Shown piece by piece: positions 41,608 to 49,908 of a DNA stretch of 54,570 nt. Location of the stretch: the NCBI RefSeq assembly GCF_020515525.1, contig NZ_JAIYEP010000025.1:1-54570 (forward strand), read 5' to 3'. Below the pieces are notes generated by a model. That model had not been told where the DNA came from and ran no database searches. It was given only the letters and a program-made list of their open reading frames with translations. Made by a program: the position numbers and the translations under genes. The first letter of the stretch is position 1. Every line of letters starts with the position of its first letter. This DNA comes from Rhodococcus yananensis (GTDB taxonomy: Bacteria; Actinomycetota; Actinomycetes; Mycobacteriales; Mycobacteriaceae).

Positions 41608-42297
41608 ATGCGCATCTTGGTGGTCGACGACGACCGGGCGGTGAGGGAATCCCTGCGCCGATCACTCAGCTTCAACGGGTACACCGTCGAACTCGCGACG
41701 GACGGGCAGGACGCGCTCGAGAAGGTGGCGGCCGCCCGTCCCGACGCGATGGTGCTGGACGTGATGATGCCGCGCGTCGACGGCCTGGAGGTGTGCCGCC
41801 GGTTGCGCAGCACCGGCGACGACCTGCCGATCCTCGTGCTCACCGCCCGCGACTCGGTGTCCGAGCGTGTGGCCGGACTCGACGCCGGTGCCGACGACTA
41901 CCTGCCGAAACCGTTCGCGCTCGAAGAACTCCTCGCCCGACTCCGGGCCCTGCTGCGGCGCACGACGATCGGCCCCGACGGCGCCGCCGAGGAAACCCTG
42001 CGCTTCGCAGATCTCACCCTCGACCCCGCGACCCGCGAGGTCACCCGCGGCGACCGGCCCATCAGCCTCACCCGCACCGAGTTCTCCCTCATGGAGATGC
42101 TCATGGCGAACCCGCGGCGAGTGCTCACCCGCAGCCGCATCCTCGAGGAGGTGTGGGGCTACGACTTCCCGACGTCCGGCAACGCCCTCGAGGTGTATGT
42201 GGGGTATCTGCGGCGCAAGACGGAGGCCGGCGGCGAATCGCGCCTGATCCACACGGTGCGCGGCGTCGGCTACGTTCTGCGCGAGACCCCGCCGTGA
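41608..42297 (+). CDS. mprA: Two-component response regulator MprA
   Basis: A 229-residue OmpR-type regulator very close to M. tuberculosis MprA ([24 protein letters not shown]). Receiver domain with phosphorylated Asp51 (LDVMMPR), Thr in LTARDS and Lys in [13 protein letters not shown]; winged-helix DNA-binding domain [34 protein letters not shown]. It responds to envelope stress and regulates pepD, sigma factors and itself in mycobacteria. ATG41608 lies 7 nt after CAAAAT, a possible -10 for a leaderless message. The stop overlaps mprB (GTGA). Confidence 0.96.
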   Translation: MRILVVDDDRAVRESLRRSLSFNGYTVELATDGQDALEKVAAARPDAMVLDVMMPRVDGLEVCRRLRSTGDDLPILVLTARDSVSERVAGLDAGADDYLPKPFALEELLARLRALLRRTTIGPDGAAEETLRFADLTLDPATREVTRGDRPISLTRTEFSLMEMLMANPRRVLTRSRILEEVWGYDFPTSGNALEVYVGYLRRKTEAGGESRLIHTVRGVGYVLRETPP

Positions 42298-43685
42298 GCC
42301 GCCCGATGCGACCACCGATGCTGTTGACGAGTTCGGTGCCGCTGCGGGTCCGTGTGACGTTGCTCGCGGCGGGTGCCGTGGCCATCGCGGTCGCGGTGAC
42401 GTCCATCGCCGCCTACATGGTGGTGGCCCGCGCCCTGTACGCCGACGTCGACAAGCAGCTCCGTGCCCGCGCCGACGCGCTCGTCGAGTCCAGCACCCTG
42501 ATCACCTACGATCCGCGCTACATCGGGGGTGCCCAGCTCTACAGTTCCGACATCTCCGTCGCCCTCGTCTACCCGGATCTGGGGCAGTACGTGCCCCCCG
42601 GATCGTCGGTGCCGATCGGCGACCCCGAACTCGCCGTCGCGACGGGCGCCGCCGACTCGTCGCTGCGGACCGTCGATCAGCAGCGGGTGCTCGCCCAACG
42701 CATTCCCGACGGCAGCACCGTCGTCATCGCGCAGCGTCTCGGCCCCACCGTCGAGGTGCTCAACCGGCTCGCGAGCGTGCTGTTCCTCGTCGGCGGGTGC
42801 GGTGTCGTCCTCGCCGGTGCGACGGGCGCGACCGTCGGCCGCACCGGTCTACGACCTGTCGCGCGGTTGACGGCGGCCGCCGAACGTGTCGCGCGGACCG
42901 ATGACCTGCGACCCATCAGCGTCACCGGGCACGACGAGCTCGCGCGGCTCACCGAGAGTTTCAACATGATGTTGCGGGCGCTCGCCGAGTCCCGGGAGCG
43001 GCAGTCGCGTCTCGTCGCGGACGCCGGCCACGAACTGCGCACCCCGTTGACGTCGCTGCGAACCAACATGGAACTGCTCATCGCCGCGAGCAGCCCGGGT
43101 GCGCCGAGCCTGCCGGACGACGACATGGCCGAGCTCCGCGCCGACGTCGTCGGCCAGATCGAGGAACTGTCCACGCTCGTCGGTGACCTCGTGGATCTGG
43201 CCCGTGAGGACGCCCCGGAGACGGTGTTCGAGGCGGTCGACGTCGCGGACGTCGTGGAACGCAGCCTGGAGCGGGCGCGTCGCCGACGCACCGACATCGA
43301 TTTCACCGCGACGACGGAACCGTGGTTCGTGTTCGGCGACCACGCGACCCTCACCCGCGCGGTCGTCAACGTGCTCGACAACGCCGCGAAGTGGAGCCCG
43401 GCCGGGCAGGACGTGATCGTCGCGATGCGGCAGATCGACGCGGGCCTGATGGAGTTGACCGTCGACGACGCCGGTCCGGGAATCCCCGAGGAGGAACGGG
43501 AGTTGGTGTTCGAACGGTTCTACCGCGCGACGACTGCCCGCTCGATGCCCGGATCGGGGTTGGGGCTCGCGATCGTCCGGCAGATCGTGATGAAGCACGG
43601 CGGCACGATCGGGGTGGAGCGTTCGCGACGCGGCGGCGCACTCATCAAGATCGTCCTGCCGGGGACGTCGCAGCTGGAATCGTGA
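42294..43685 (+). CDS. mprB: Sensor histidine kinase MprB
   Basis: A 463-residue membrane kinase: first membrane helix at about 18-40, an extracellular sensor domain of about 120 residues, a second helix near 160-180, HAMP ([24 protein letters not shown]), H-box [15 protein letters not shown] with His246, N-box [10 protein letters not shown]-box [12 protein letters not shown] and [20 protein letters not shown]. In mycobacteria MprB senses envelope stress together with DnaK and phosphorylates MprA. GTG42294 overlaps the mprA stop; ATG42306 is an alternative. Confidence 0.95.
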   Translation: MSRPMRPPMLLTSSVPLRVRVTLLAAGAVAIAVAVTSIAAYMVVARALYADVDKQLRARADALVESSTLITYDPRYIGGAQLYSSDISVALVYPDLGQYVPPGSSVPIGDPELAVATGAADSSLRTVDQQRVLAQRIPDGSTVVIAQRLGPTVEVLNRLASVLFLVGGCGVVLAGATGATVGRTGLRPVARLTAAAERVARTDDLRPISVTGHDELARLTESFNMMLRALAESRERQSRLVADAGHELRTPLTSLRTNMELLIAASSPGAPSLPDDDMAELRADVVGQIEELSTLVGDLVDLAREDAPETVFEAVDVADVVERSLERARRRRTDIDFTATTEPWFVFGDHATLTRAVVNVLDNAAKWSPAGQDVIVAMRQIDAGLMELTVDDAGPGIPEEERELVFERFYRATTARSMPGSGLGLAIVRQIVMKHGGTIGVERSRRGGALIKIVLPGTSQLES

Positions 43686-43712
43686 GTGTTTGACAGGAAA
43701 ACCGGGAGGCGA

Positions 43713-43730
43713 CTTTCAGGCGGTTCTCAG
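43713..43730 (+). promoter_or_regulatory. MprA-like direct repeat upstream of pepD
   Basis: CTTTCAG (43713-43719) and TTCTCAG (43724-43730), again with an 11-bp period and a 4-nt spacer (GCGG), about 100 bp upstream of pepD. The identical geometry to the site before mprA supports an MprA-controlled promoter. Confidence 0.55.
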
Positions 43731-43826
43731 TTACCCGGTTCATCCTGGAGGACAGAGCGAGACGACAGAGCGAGCGCGACAGTGCTCCGCGCACAGCGCG
43801 CGACCCGCTGGGAAGGCGATCCACCG

Positions 43827-45140
43827 ATGACCGACGACTCCACTCGTGGTGCCGGGCAACCGGAGCACCAGCCGAACCCGAACCCGTACCGGCCCCACCC
43901 GTACGGGGCGCAGCCGACACCGCAGCAGGGCCACCCGCAGGCACCCGGGCAGCATCCGTACCCGGGCGCGGGCACACCGCACCCGGACGTGCCGCAGCCG
44001 CACCCGGACGTGCCGCAGCCGCACCCGGCGGCGCCGCGGCCGGCGGGCCGGATGCCGGGGCGTTCCGCGCTCGCGATCGGTGCGGTCGCGCTCGCCCTCG
44101 TCAGCGGCGGTATCGGCGGTGCGGTGGGTGCGTGGACGGTGCGCGACGCGAACACCCCGGCGGTGACCAATGCGCTGGACGCACCGAAGGCCGACACCAC
44201 GACCGTCGCGAACGCCCCGGCCGGATCGGTGCAGGCCGTCGCGCAGAAGGTCGTGCCGAGCGTCGTGCGCATCGAGGTGGTCGGGCGTTCCGCGTCGGGG
44301 GAGGGCTCGGGCGTCGTCCTGTCGTCGGACGGCCTGATCCTCACCAACAACCACGTCGTGTCCGGCGCCGGACAGCCGGCACAGCTGACCGTGTATTTCT
44401 CCGACGGCACTTCCGCGCCCGCGAGCATCGTCGGCACCGACCCCGTCTCCGACATCGCTGTCGTGAAGGTCGACGCACGCACCGACCTGACCCCCATCGA
44501 ACTCGGCGATTCCGATGCCCTGCAGGTGGGGCAGAGCGTCGTCGCCGTCGGGTCGCCGCTCGGCCTCGAGAGCACCGTCACCTCCGGCATCGTCTCGGCG
44601 CTCAACCGGCCGGTCTCCACCAGCGGCGAGACCGGCAACCAGAACACCGTGATCGACGCGGTGCAGACCGACGCCGCCATCAACCCCGGCAACTCGGGTG
44701 GAGCCCTCGTCGACATGGACGGCAGGCTGGTGGGCATCAACACCGCCATCGCCACGTCGGGCGGCGAGGCCGGGTCGATCGGGCTCGGGTTCGCGATCCC
44801 CGTCGAGCAGGCCCGCCGCATCGCGCAGGAACTCATCGACACCGGCAGCGCCACCCACGCGATCATCGGCGTGCAGGTACCCACCCGCGACGACGCGGAC
44901 GGGGCGACGGTCGTCGAGGTGGTGGCGGGGGGTCCCGCGGAGGCGGCCGGGATCCCGCGCGGCGCCGTCATCACGAAGGTCGACGATCGGGTGATCACGG
45001 ACGGCGATTCGCTGATCGCGGCGATCCGCTCCCAGGCTCCGGGCTCGACCGTGCAGATCACCTACACCGACGCGCGGGGCGGCAACCCGCAGACCGTCGA
45101 CGTACAGACAGGTTCCGACGCACAGACAGGTGGACGATGA
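43827..45140 (+). CDS. pepD: HtrA-family serine protease PepD
   Basis: A 437-residue membrane-anchored protease of envelope quality control. A Pro/His/Gln-rich cytosolic tail (with two HPDVPQP repeats) precedes one membrane helix at about 80-104. The trypsin-like domain has His176 (NNHVV), Asp209 (VSDIAVV) and Ser290 (NPGNSGGAL); a single PDZ domain fills about 340-425 (IIGVQVPTRDDADGATVVEVVAGGPAEAAGIPRG). In mycobacteria pepD is an MprAB target and helps tune the response. It lies 141 bp after mprB with its own MprA-like site. Confidence 0.95.
   Translation: MTDDSTRGAGQPEHQPNPNPYRPHPYGAQPTPQQGHPQAPGQHPYPGAGTPHPDVPQPHPDVPQPHPAAPRPAGRMPGRSALAIGAVALALVSGGIGGAVGAWTVRDANTPAVTNALDAPKADTTTVANAPAGSVQAVAQKVVPSVVRIEVVGRSASGEGSGVVLSSDGLILTNNHVVSGAGQPAQLTVYFSDGTSAPASIVGTDPVSDIAVVKVDARTDLTPIELGDSDALQVGQSVVAVGSPLGLESTVTSGIVSALNRPVSTSGETGNQNTVIDAVQTDAAINPGNSGGALVDMDGRLVGINTAIATSGGEAGSIGLGFAIPVEQARRIAQELIDTGSATHAIIGVQVPTRDDADGATVVEVVAGGPAEAAGIPRGAVITKVDDRVITDGDSLIAAIRSQAPGSTVQITYTDARGGNPQTVDVQTGSDAQTGGR
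43980..44021 (+). repeat. 2 x 21-bp tandem repeat in pepD
   Basis: The unit CACCCGGACGTGCCGCAGCC+G occurs exactly twice (43980-44000 and 44001-44021), encoding HPDVPQP in the cytosolic tail. Confidence 0.9.
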
Positions 45141-45214
45141 TCGAGAACGTACTCACACTGCGGTTTCCCGGACATACAGCGCGTCCGGACGCCCCGGGAA
45201 CTACCTTGGAGTTC

Positions 45215-45712
45215 ATGGAACTCGAAGCGCCCCGAATCGGCCGAGCCCTCGTCGTCGTCGTGGACGACCGCGTGTCGCACGGCGACAATCCCGACTCGGT
45301 GGGTCCGCTGGTCACCGAGCTCCTCGCGGAAGCGGGATTCGTGGTCGACGGGGTCGTGTCGGTCGCTGCCGACGAGGTGGAGATCCGCAACGCTCTCAAC
45401 ACCGCCGTCATCGGCGGTGTCGATCTGGTCATCTCGGTCGGCGCCACCGGGGTGACCCCGCGTGATGTCGCTCCCGAGGCCACCGCGGAAGTCCTCGACC
45501 ACGAGATCCTGGGGATCGCGGAGGCCCTGCGGTCGTCCGGGCTCGCCTCCGGTGCCGTCGACGCCGGGGTGTCGCGCGGACTGGTCGGGGTGTCGGGGTC
45601 GACGCTGGTCGTCAACCTGGCGTCGTCACGCGCGGCGATCCGCGACGGCATGGCGACGCTGCTGCCGCTGGCGTCGTACGTCATCGAAGAGTTGTCTCGG
45701 GTGGAGGAGTAG
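45215..45712 (+). CDS. moaB2: Molybdopterin-binding protein MoaB2/MogA-like
   Basis: A 165-residue MoaB/Mog-fold protein expected to bind molybdopterin. Landmarks: GRALVVVVDDRVSHGDNPDSVGPLVTELL, the DLVISVGATGVTPRDVAPEAT loop (the TGGTG motif appears as GATGV) and the GVSGSTLVVNLASSRAAIRDGMATLLP C-terminal block. It matches Rv0984 in sequence and place after pepD. ATG45215 is preferred because TACCTT (45202-45207) lies 7 nt upstream, giving a leaderless start; ATG45137, overlapping the pepD stop, would add 26 unconserved residues. Its position with mprAB-pepD is conserved though its link to stress is unclear. Confidence 0.88.
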   Translation: MELEAPRIGRALVVVVDDRVSHGDNPDSVGPLVTELLAEAGFVVDGVVSVAADEVEIRNALNTAVIGGVDLVISVGATGVTPRDVAPEATAEVLDHEILGIAEALRSSGLASGAVDAGVSRGLVGVSGSTLVVNLASSRAAIRDGMATLLPLASYVIEELSRVEE

Positions 45713-45716
45713 CACC

Positions 45717-45932
45717 ATTTCCGGCAAGGACACCAACGACACCGGCGACGCCCCGCCGCCGGCGCGGGAACGCACATCGCTGTCGCGGGCCGAGCGCGCG
45801 CGACTCGATCGGATCTTCGGCGACGTCCTTCCCGAGACGACGCGCGACGAACGGGGGTCCGAGGCGCCGCGAACCGACGAGTCCGACGACTGGTTGCGAC
45901 GGCAGGTTCCCCCACATCACGGCAAACTGTGA
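45717..45932 (+). CDS. Conserved small protein after moaB2, ATT start
   Basis: A 71-residue charged protein reading SGKDTNDTGDAPPPARERT after the start, then ERARLDRIFGDVLPETTRDE, and ending SDDWLRRQVPPHHGKL. The composition and C-terminal DDWLRRQVPPHHG motif recall small proteins that follow moaB2 in actinobacteria; the function is unknown. In this frame there is no ATG, GTG or TTG between the last upstream stop region and the conserved part. ATT45717 is preceded by GGAGGAG (45702-45708) at 8 nt, so ATT is the likely start codon. Confidence 0.65.
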   Translation: MSGKDTNDTGDAPPPARERTSLSRAERARLDRIFGDVLPETTRDERGSEAPRTDESDDWLRRQVPPHHGKL

Positions 45933-45943
45933 TATCGATCACT
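45928..45943. promoter_or_regulatory. CRP/GlxR-like palindrome
   Basis: TGTGATATCGATCACT fits TGTGA-N6-TCACA with one mismatch, and overlaps the stop codon of the small gene. It could be bound by the cAMP-receptor-type regulator. The nearest downstream gene is the first porin, 560 bp away, beyond a terminator. Confidence 0.4.
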
Positions 45944-46016
45944 TAGGTTAGCGTCACTTCGGACGCGACGGGACCCGGAATTGCCGGTGCTGCAACCTTC
46001 CCTTAACCTTCCCTTT

Positions 46017-46045
46017 CCCCCCGGCGCGGACGACGCGCCGGGGGG
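46017..46045 (+). terminator. GC-rich terminator after the moaB2 operon
   Basis: CCCCCCGGCGCG (46017-46028) and CGCGCCGGGGGG (46034-46045) form a perfect 12-bp stem with a 5-nt loop, followed by TCTCGTGTCTCT. It ends the mprA-pepD-moaB2 transcription region. Confidence 0.75.
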
Positions 46046-46262
46046 TCTCGTGTCTCTGGTCACAGCGCAGGTCGGGCGGGTGATCTTGTGCTCCCGGACA
46101 ATCAGTGTGTCACCTGGGCAGATGTTCGGGTAGAGAGGTGCGCGCCGGGCGCTGTCGCGGCCGAGAAGCACGCTGTGGTGTGAATCTCGGTACCGGGAAT
46201 CTTGCGCTCCGCCGGATCCGTGAACTCCGAAATGTCGCTGTTCCACGACGTGGATCAAAGTG

Positions 46263-46291
46263 TTGTCCGGTTCTGGGTCACGGTCTAATCT
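46263..46291 (+). promoter_or_regulatory. Sigma-70-type promoter of the porin genes
   Basis: TTGTCC (46263-46268), a 17-nt spacer, and TAATCT (46286-46291) make the best -35/-10 pair in the region. The start point would be near 46298, giving a 5' leader of about 200 nt before the porin ATG, long enough for post-transcriptional control. Confidence 0.55.
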
Positions 46292-46500
46292 CCTCACAGG
46301 TTCGATCAGGTCAAGGAACGGTCGCGAGGCTGGGAATTGATCACGAATCGGTTACGCAACCGTGCGGACGTTGATTCATCACAACACCATCGGCGGCAGC
46401 TCCCGGCGACGGTGTGTGTGAATGTGCGTCGCGGGGGCGAGGCGACCACGTTGTCGGAGCGGGCGCGCGACCCGGCACATAAAGAACGGATGAGGCATTC

Positions 46501-47265
46501 ATGAAGATTCAGACGCGACGCGGTTTCCGGACCGCCCGCAACGCCACGGTGGCGTTCGCCGCCGTGGCCGGTCTGGTTCTGGGATCGGCCGGCGCGGCGA
46601 GCGCCGAGGTCAACGACCAGAACCGGATCGTGTCCGATGGCCACGAGGTGATCGTCACCCAGGAGGACACCTTCATCAACGGTGTGCCCCCGATCGGCGG
46701 TAGCCCGCTGAGCCGCGAGTGGTTCCACAACGGCCGCGGTCTCGCCCACATCGTCGGCCCCGAGTCGGCCGACTTCGAGAACTCGACCTTCCAGTTCGGC
46801 TACCAGGTCGCGTGGTCGGCGTCGATCGACGGTTCGATCGGGTTCAGCTGGACCAGCCCGCAGCTCGAGGCCACCACCGCGGGCACCGAGACGTACCTGC
46901 CTGCGGTCGATGCCGACGGCAAACCCGTGTATCTCCAGGACGACGCAGGAAACCCGATCCTCGACGCCAACGATCAGCCGATCCGGGCTTTCGCGTTGAG
47001 CAAGGTCGTCGACGAAGACTCACTGACTGTCAGTAACGTTCTCCCCCAGGTCACCGCGGGTGTCGAGCTCACGCCGGCCCCCGGAATCGAGGAGATCGTC
47101 GTCGCCGAAGGCGCGTTCAACGGCGACTTCAAGGAAGTGCAGATCGCCAACGTGCACGGCGCCGCGACCGGCGTCATCGGCCCGGTCTCGGTCCGCCCGT
47201 TCGTCCGCGTCATCACCGACAACGGCGACAACGTCACCACCTACGGCCAGGTCTGGACTCTCTGA
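46501..47265 (+). CDS. MspA-family porin with enlarged constriction loop
   Basis: A 254-residue outer-membrane porin precursor. The signal peptide ends at ASA (residue 35); the mature protein has the MspA pattern: EVNDQNRIVSDGHEVIVTQEDTFINGV, SREWFHNGR, FQFGYQVAWSASIDGSIGFSWTSPQ and the C-terminal VRPFVRVITDNGDNVTTYGQVWTL. It should form an octameric channel for small hydrophilic solutes. The loop corresponding to the MspA constriction (its Asp90/91/93 segment) spans residues 122-179 (58 residues, against 22 in MspA and 28 in the next gene). It holds three DADG/DDAG/DAND-x-P repeats. A GGATGAGG ribosome site precedes the ATG. Confidence 0.9.
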   Translation: MKIQTRRGFRTARNATVAFAAVAGLVLGSAGAASAEVNDQNRIVSDGHEVIVTQEDTFINGVPPIGGSPLSREWFHNGRGLAHIVGPESADFENSTFQFGYQVAWSASIDGSIGFSWTSPQLEATTAGTETYLPAVDADGKPVYLQDDAGNPILDANDQPIRAFALSKVVDEDSLTVSNVLPQVTAGVELTPAPGIEEIVVAEGAFNGDFKEVQIANVHGAATGVIGPVSVRPFVRVITDNGDNVTTYGQVWTL

Positions 47266-47319
47266 GTCCGGTACCGAGCAATCCCGCAGTAAATCCCCAC
47301 CACCAAGTACGGAGTAATC

Positions 47320-47991
47320 ATGGGAATCAAGTCGCGTGGCTTCAAGGCCGCCCGTAACAGCGTCCTGGCCGGTGCCGCCGTTCTCGGCATGGTCGTCGGC
47401 GCCTCGGGTGCCGCTTCGGCCGAGGTCAACGACCAGAACCGCATCGTCTCCGACGGCCTCGAGGTCGTCGTGACCCAGGAGGACACCCACATCCACGGTG
47501 TTCCCGCTCTCGGTGGCAGCCCGTTCAACCGCGAGTTCTTCCACAACGGCCGCGGCACCGTCAACCTGATCGGTGAGGACGCCGCCGACGCTGAGGGCAC
47601 CCTGTTCCAGTTCGGCTACCAGTTCGCGTGGGCCGCCAGCATCGACGGTGCCATCGGCGTCACCTACTCGACCCCGGACCTCACTCTCAGCGCAGGTGCG
47701 AGTGTGGGCGTGGATAGCGACGGCCCGAGCGCTGAGCAGAGCGTAGGCGCAGCTGTCACCGACATCCTCCCCCAGGCCTACGCCGAGCTCGAGCTGACCC
47801 CGGCTCCGGGCATCGAGGAGCTCGTCGTTGCCGAGAAGGAATTCAACGGTGACTTCAAGACCGTCCAGTTCGCCAACGTCCACGGCACCGCGTCCGGCGT
47901 CGTCGGCGCGATCCAGGTCCGCCCGTTCGTGCGCGCCATCACGGAGAACGGCGACAACGTCACCACCTACGGTCAGGCCTGGACCGTCTGA
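47320..47991 (+). CDS. MspA-family porin
   Basis: A 223-residue porin precursor, paralogous to the upstream gene (signal ends after residue 34, ASA). The body matches it throughout: EVNDQNRIVSDGLEVVVTQEDTHIHGV, NREFFHNGRGTVNLIG, FQFGYQFAWAASIDGAIGVTYSTPD and VRPFVRAITENGDNVTTYGQAWTV. The constriction loop is near normal size (about 28 residues, DSDG and two more acidic residues). The gap to the first porin is 54 bp with a GGAG site, so the two are probably co-transcribed and could form mixed or alternative pores. Codon bias is strong, as for an abundant protein. Confidence 0.92.
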   Translation: MGIKSRGFKAARNSVLAGAAVLGMVVGASGAASAEVNDQNRIVSDGLEVVVTQEDTHIHGVPALGGSPFNREFFHNGRGTVNLIGEDAADAEGTLFQFGYQFAWAASIDGAIGVTYSTPDLTLSAGASVGVDSDGPSAEQSVGAAVTDILPQAYAELELTPAPGIEELVVAEKEFNGDFKTVQFANVHGTASGVVGAIQVRPFVRAITENGDNVTTYGQAWTV

Positions 47992-48043
47992 TACGGATCC
48001 ACGCACGGTGACGGCGTAGCACGCCCGACCCGGTCGTAGAACG

Positions 48044-48080
48044 AACCGGTCCCGCTCGGAACCTCCGAGCGGGACCGGTT
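48044..48080. terminator. Bidirectional intrinsic terminator between porin and mscL
   Basis: AACCGGTCCCGCTCGG (48044-48059) and its exact complement at 48065-48080 form a 16-bp stem with a 5-nt loop, followed by TTCTTCG on the plus strand. It lies between the convergent ends of the second porin and mscL. Confidence 0.9.
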
Positions 48081-48115
48081 TCTTCGTGTCGGGTCTCTTC
48101 GTGTGGCGGGAAGAC

Positions 48116-48550
48116 TCAGAGCTGATCGGGAGCGGGCTTGGCGTGCGCGCCACCCTGCCCCGGCTGCCCGGTCTGTGCCTCGAGGATGTCGCGGATCTGG
48201 ATCAGCAGATCCTCCGCGCTGGCCTCGTCGTCGGTCGGGTCGGTGGCGAAGCGCTTCTTCGCGGCGTTCGCCGGCGCGATCAGCACGAAGTACACCACCG
48301 CGGCGATGATGACGAAGTTGATCGCGGCGGTGATCACCGCGCCGATGTTGACGAACGTCGACGGATTGTCGGCGACGAGCTGGAAACCCCAGCCGAGTTC
48401 GTTGTCGCCGCCCAGCGCGGCGATCAGCGGGTTGATGACGTATTCGGTGAACGCCGTGACGATCGCGGTGAACGCGGTGCCGACGACGACCGCGACCGCC
48501 AGGTCGAGCACGTTTCCTCTGAGCAGGAAGTCCTTGAACCCCTTCAGCAT
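48116..48550 (-). CDS. mscL: Large-conductance mechanosensitive channel MscL
   Basis: A 144-residue channel subunit that opens under hypo-osmotic membrane tension. It has the amphipathic N-terminal MLKGFKDFLLRGNVLDLAVAVVVGTAFTAIV with the pore-lining helix, a periplasmic loop, the second helix (AAINFVIIAAVVYFVLI), and a cytoplasmic helix (EDLLIQIRDILEAQ). Gene position (Rv0985c) is conserved after moaB2 in mycobacteria, with the porins inserted between here. Confidence 0.95.
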   Translation of the reverse strand: MLKGFKDFLLRGNVLDLAVAVVVGTAFTAIVTAFTEYVINPLIAALGGDNELGWGFQLVADNPSTFVNIGAVITAAINFVIIAAVVYFVLIAPANAAKKRFATDPTDDEASAEDLLIQIRDILEAQTGQPGQGGAHAKPAPDQL

Positions 48551-48694
48551 GCTGCTGTTCCTTTCGGCAGGTCCGCGCGATGCGGTGTCGGCTCTCGCCC
48601 GCGACCGGGGGAATCCCGTATCGCCTGTCGACGGGGGTGTCCCGCGTCACATGCCGACAGGTGGACGATAAACCGCCCGCCGGTGTCCGTGTGG

Positions 48695-49456
48695 TCAGTG
48701 CACGGTGACGGTGAGCGCACTCACAAGCGATGCGGCGGCCACCGCGGTGGCCTGATCGGCGCCGAGCGCAACGAGAACCACGTGGTCGCGGCCGGTACCC
48801 GACGATGCGTCGCGGCGCGCGAGCACCACGACGGCGCCGGTTGCGAGCACGTGGGCGCCGGGTGGTCCCGCGGCGTCGCCGACGGGCTCCGCCGCGACCG
48901 TCAGCACGTCCACGACATCGCCTTCCCGCAGCAGCTCGCCGACGCCCGCATCGGCGAGCCGGATGGGGACGAGCCGGGCGTCGTCGAGGCCGACGGCGGC
49001 CGACGCGAGCCGCGGGCCGAGCACGCGGGTGTCGACGAGGGCTTCCCCGGTGGGGACGGGCCCGGCGACGGTGTGCCCGACGGCGGCGGCGACATCGGTG
49101 AGTGTTCCGGCGACGACGGCGCTGCTCTCGCGCTCGGCGACCGTCACGTCGTCGCGGGTGAGGGTGTGTCCGGGCGACAGGTCGCGCGCGGCGACCACCA
49201 CGGATGTCCGGGCGGCGCCGGGATCGCCGCGGAACATCAGCAGTACCGCGACGACGACGAGGAGGCCCGCGGCGACGCGGCGCGCGGTGGGCGTGCGGAA
49301 CCATCCGGGGCGCAGCAGCTCACCGAACCGGTCGAGCGGGCCGGGCTGCAGGGACGCGGGCCGCAGGGGCGGTTGTGCCGGTGCGGGCGGCCGGGGAGGG
49401 TGGAACGGCTGACGGCGGAACGGCTGACTGTTCAGTGGCGAAGGGCCGGCGGGCAT
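48695..49456 (-). CDS. SAF-domain membrane protein (CpaB/RcpC-like)
   Basis: A 253-residue protein: a Pro-rich cytosolic N-terminus, one membrane helix at about 60-78 (ARRVAAGLLVVVAVLLMF), then a SAF domain (VVVAARDLSPGHTLTRDDV ... GHTVAGPVPTGEALVDTRVLGP) and a beta-rich tail. SAF domains of this kind occur in Flp pilus assembly protein CpaB, but no pilus genes are near. It stands in the place of Rv0990c, downstream of the FmdB/Ruc gene on the same strand, and may share its heat-shock control. Confidence 0.78.
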   Translation of the reverse strand: MPAGPSPLNSQPFRRQPFHPPRPPAPAQPPLRPASLQPGPLDRFGELLRPGWFRTPTARRVAAGLLVVVAVLLMFRGDPGAARTSVVVAARDLSPGHTLTRDDVTVAERESSAVVAGTLTDVAAAVGHTVAGPVPTGEALVDTRVLGPRLASAAVGLDDARLVPIRLADAGVGELLREGDVVDVLTVAAEPVGDAAGPPGAHVLATGAVVVLARRDASSGTGRDHVVLVALGADQATAVAAASLVSALTVTVH

Positions 49457-49574
49457 GTCCCGAACCTAGGCGGTCGGAACGGCCCGTCGGCCCTTCACGC
49501 GGGGTCTGCGCCCACCCTGTGGATGAACCGGGGGGTTGTGGACTACTCGTGTGCGAACGGTGGGGGAGCGGTGG

Positions 49575-49880
49575 TCAGCTCGCGGCGGCGGCCGGGGTGC
49601 TCGATGCGGCGGTGCTCGATGAGCTCGATGCGGAAGGGGCCGACTCGGTCTTGGTGCTCGTCGACGAACTCGACGTGCTCGCGGATTCGCTGGCGGTGGA
49701 GCCGCTGCGGGAGTCGGTGCGGTAGAAGCCGCTGCCCTTGAACACGATGCCGACCGAGTTGAAGAGCTTGCGCAGCTTGCCCTGGCACTGCGGGCATTCG
49801 GTCAGGGAGTCGTCGCTGAACGACTGCACGATGTCGAAGCTGTTGTCGCACGACGTGCAGGCATATGAGTAAGTGGGCAC
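49575..49880 (-). CDS. ruc: FmdB-type zinc-ribbon protein, Ruc (Rv0991c) homologue
   Basis: A 101-residue protein with an N-terminal zinc ribbon (Cys8, Cys11, Cys29, Cys32) in MPTYSYACTSCDNSFDIVQ, the conserved LRKLFNSVGIVFKGSGFYRTD and a long disordered Ser/Thr/Ala tail. The M. tuberculosis homologue Rv0991c (Ruc) is a redox-regulated chaperone: oxidation of its Cys residues releases zinc and activates holdase function. All four Cys are present here. A CIRCE-like operator lies 29-55 bp upstream, agreeing with HrcA control of the mycobacterial gene. Confidence 0.88.
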   Translation of the reverse strand: MPTYSYACTSCDNSFDIVQSFSDDSLTECPQCQGKLRKLFNSVGIVFKGSGFYRTDSRSGSTASESASTSSSSTSTKTESAPSASSSSSTAASSTPAAAAS

Positions 49881-49908
49881 CGGTGAATCCTCCGCGATCG
49901 AGTCAGAG

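Larger units (their letters stand above)
45933..46500. other. Long intergenic region before the porin genes
   Basis: About 570 bp with no supported gene. It holds, in order, the CRP-like site, an intrinsic terminator, the porin promoter at 46263-46291 and a leader of about 200 nt with a small palindrome (CGGTTACGCAACCG, 46349-46362). Confidence 0.7.

Noticed and set aside
45943-45955. IdeR (iron) box
   Set aside because: Only the left half TTAGGTTAG is present; the right half does not match, so iron control is not claimed.
48695-49456. SAF-domain protein as part of a Flp/Tad pilus
   Set aside because: No ATPase, prepilin or secretin genes nearby; the place matches Rv0990c instead.
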